DNA from: Ruminococcaceae bacterium UBA1320 | GTDB lineage: Bacteria; Bacillota; Clostridia; Oscillospirales; Ethanoligenentaceae | Direction: 5' to 3' | Length of the DNA stretch: 14,553 bases | Assembly: GCA_002306975.1 (NCBI GenBank) | Contig: DBTI01000131.1 | Coordinates: 1-14,553 of the forward strand | Shown: one piece after another, positions 13,963 through 14,553 of the stretch | Layout of the letters: each line of letters begins with the position of its first letter | Numbering within the stretch: position 1 is the first letter of the stretch | Notes under the pieces: generated by a model | Database searches by the model: none | Told to the model about the DNA's origin: nothing | Seen by the model: only the letters and a program-made list of their open reading frames with translations | Position numbers and translations under genes: made by a program

Positions 13963-14553
13963 TCAATTGAAAATTGTGATTTTATTAAGCGGAAGAATAC
14001 GCATAATTGCTTTTTCGATTATCATCTTTTCGTCTACCATGCCAATAGCTTTATATCGGCTATCGTAGGAAACCGTACGATTATCCCCCATTACGAATAC
14101 ATAACCTTTGGGAACTGTAACTGGAAATTTAACATCACCCTGCACTGCTGTCGGTTCTTTAATATATGGTTCATTCAGTATTTTCCCATTAACAGAAACC
14201 GTATGTTTGTTGAAATCAATATTTACAGTCTCACCCCCAACAGCGATAACTCGCTTGATGATATTTTCATTGAGCGTTTTTGAAATAATTGCCACGATGT
14301 CACCCCGCTTTGGGGTATAATGCCACATAGGTACAACAACGCGGTCAACAGATTGATTTTGACTCGTCACTCCGGCGTTTAATGTATTTTCCATTGACAT
14401 CCCGACAACACTTATTGTCCGGAATCCAAACGTGAACACAATGACGACGATCGCCAATCCGAAAACAATCGATGAGACCCATTCGTAAAGTTCTATTATC
14501 AATTTGTCATTTGCAGATGTACTATGCTTTATTGCTTCGCTACTTTCAATATC
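13963..14553 (-). CDS. lepB: Signal peptidase I, start beyond the window edge
   Basis: Membrane serine protease that removes signal peptides from secreted proteins. After a short cytoplasmic stretch comes one membrane helix (SIVFGLAIVVIVFTFGF), then the catalytic GMSMENTL (Ser codon 14395-14397). The general base is in IIKRVIAVGGE (Lys codon 14254-14256), and box E is VFVMGDNRTVSYDSR. All SPase I boxes are present and the C-terminus is complete. The frame has no stop up to base 14553. TTG 14502 has no ribosome site, so the true start almost certainly lies outside the window and at least 17 more residues belong to it. The specific natural substrates are unknown; the small ORF downstream shares the transcript. 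Confidence 0.93.
   Translation of the reverse strand, partial: DIESSEAIKHSTSANDKLIIELYEWVSSIVFGLAIVVIVFTFGFRTISVVGMSMENTLNAGVTSQNQSVDRVVVPMWHYTPKRGDIVAIISKTLNENIIKRVIAVGGETVNIDFNKHTVSVNGKILNEPYIKEPTAVQGDVKFPVTVPKGYVFVMGDNRTVSYDSRYKAIGMVDEKMIIEKAIMRILPLNKITIFN

Noticed and set aside
1..14553. CRISPR array, transposase, integrase or phage structural genes
   Set aside because: No regularly spaced direct repeats and no such protein motifs were seen in any frame; only small regulators hint at accessory DNA on the right side.

Overview
The window looks like a chromosomal piece of a Gram-positive, low-to-moderate-GC Clostridia member. An Oscillospiraceae-type host is my guess, not a proof. The basis is AT-rich intergenic DNA with strong AGGAGG-type ribosome binding sites, tRNA genes that encode their 3' CCA, Firmicutes-style regulators and envelope proteins, and a Gram-positive lipoprotein.

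Layout. Bases 1-235 carry the start of a minus-strand tRNA cluster (Val-UAC, Asp-GUC and a third tRNA cut by the window edge) with its promoter. Bases 507-3836 encode a very large membrane chemoreceptor: Cache sensor, HAMP, PAS with three cysteines, a chain of HAMP-like repeats, and the MCP signalling hairpin. It is closed by a strong terminator.

Bases 4208-10759 form a run of plus-strand cell-envelope genes. They are a NodB-type polysaccharide deacetylase, an M23 metallopeptidase, two intrinsic hairpins, a membrane-anchored SGNH hydrolase, a DUF4358 lipoprotein, an MBOAT O-acyltransferase and a DHHW/AlgJ-like SGNH protein. The last three are the usual partners of a trans-membrane polysaccharide O-acetylation machine: the MBOAT moves the acyl group across the membrane, and the SGNH/DHHW proteins transfer or remove it outside. 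No polymer synthase is in the window, so the substrate is unknown. The first gene (4208) and the DUF4358 gene (7637) are each preceded by a closely related folded leader of about 100 bases. It has the same basal stem, the same 18-base 3' block and a different distal hairpin. This is the most unusual pattern in the window and I cannot assign it to a known RNA family.

Bases 10775-14553 are mostly minus strand and accessory in character. They hold an XRE regulator plus small membrane protein with visible self-control operators, and a divergent pair (ribbon-helix-helix protein and small conserved-looking protein) sharing a palindromic control region. They also hold an aldo/keto reductase behind a MerR-type promoter with 19-bp spacing, a small unknown ORF, and a signal peptidase I gene that runs off the right edge.

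All calls come from reading the sequence; no database search was possible. Family names rest on motifs I recognise.
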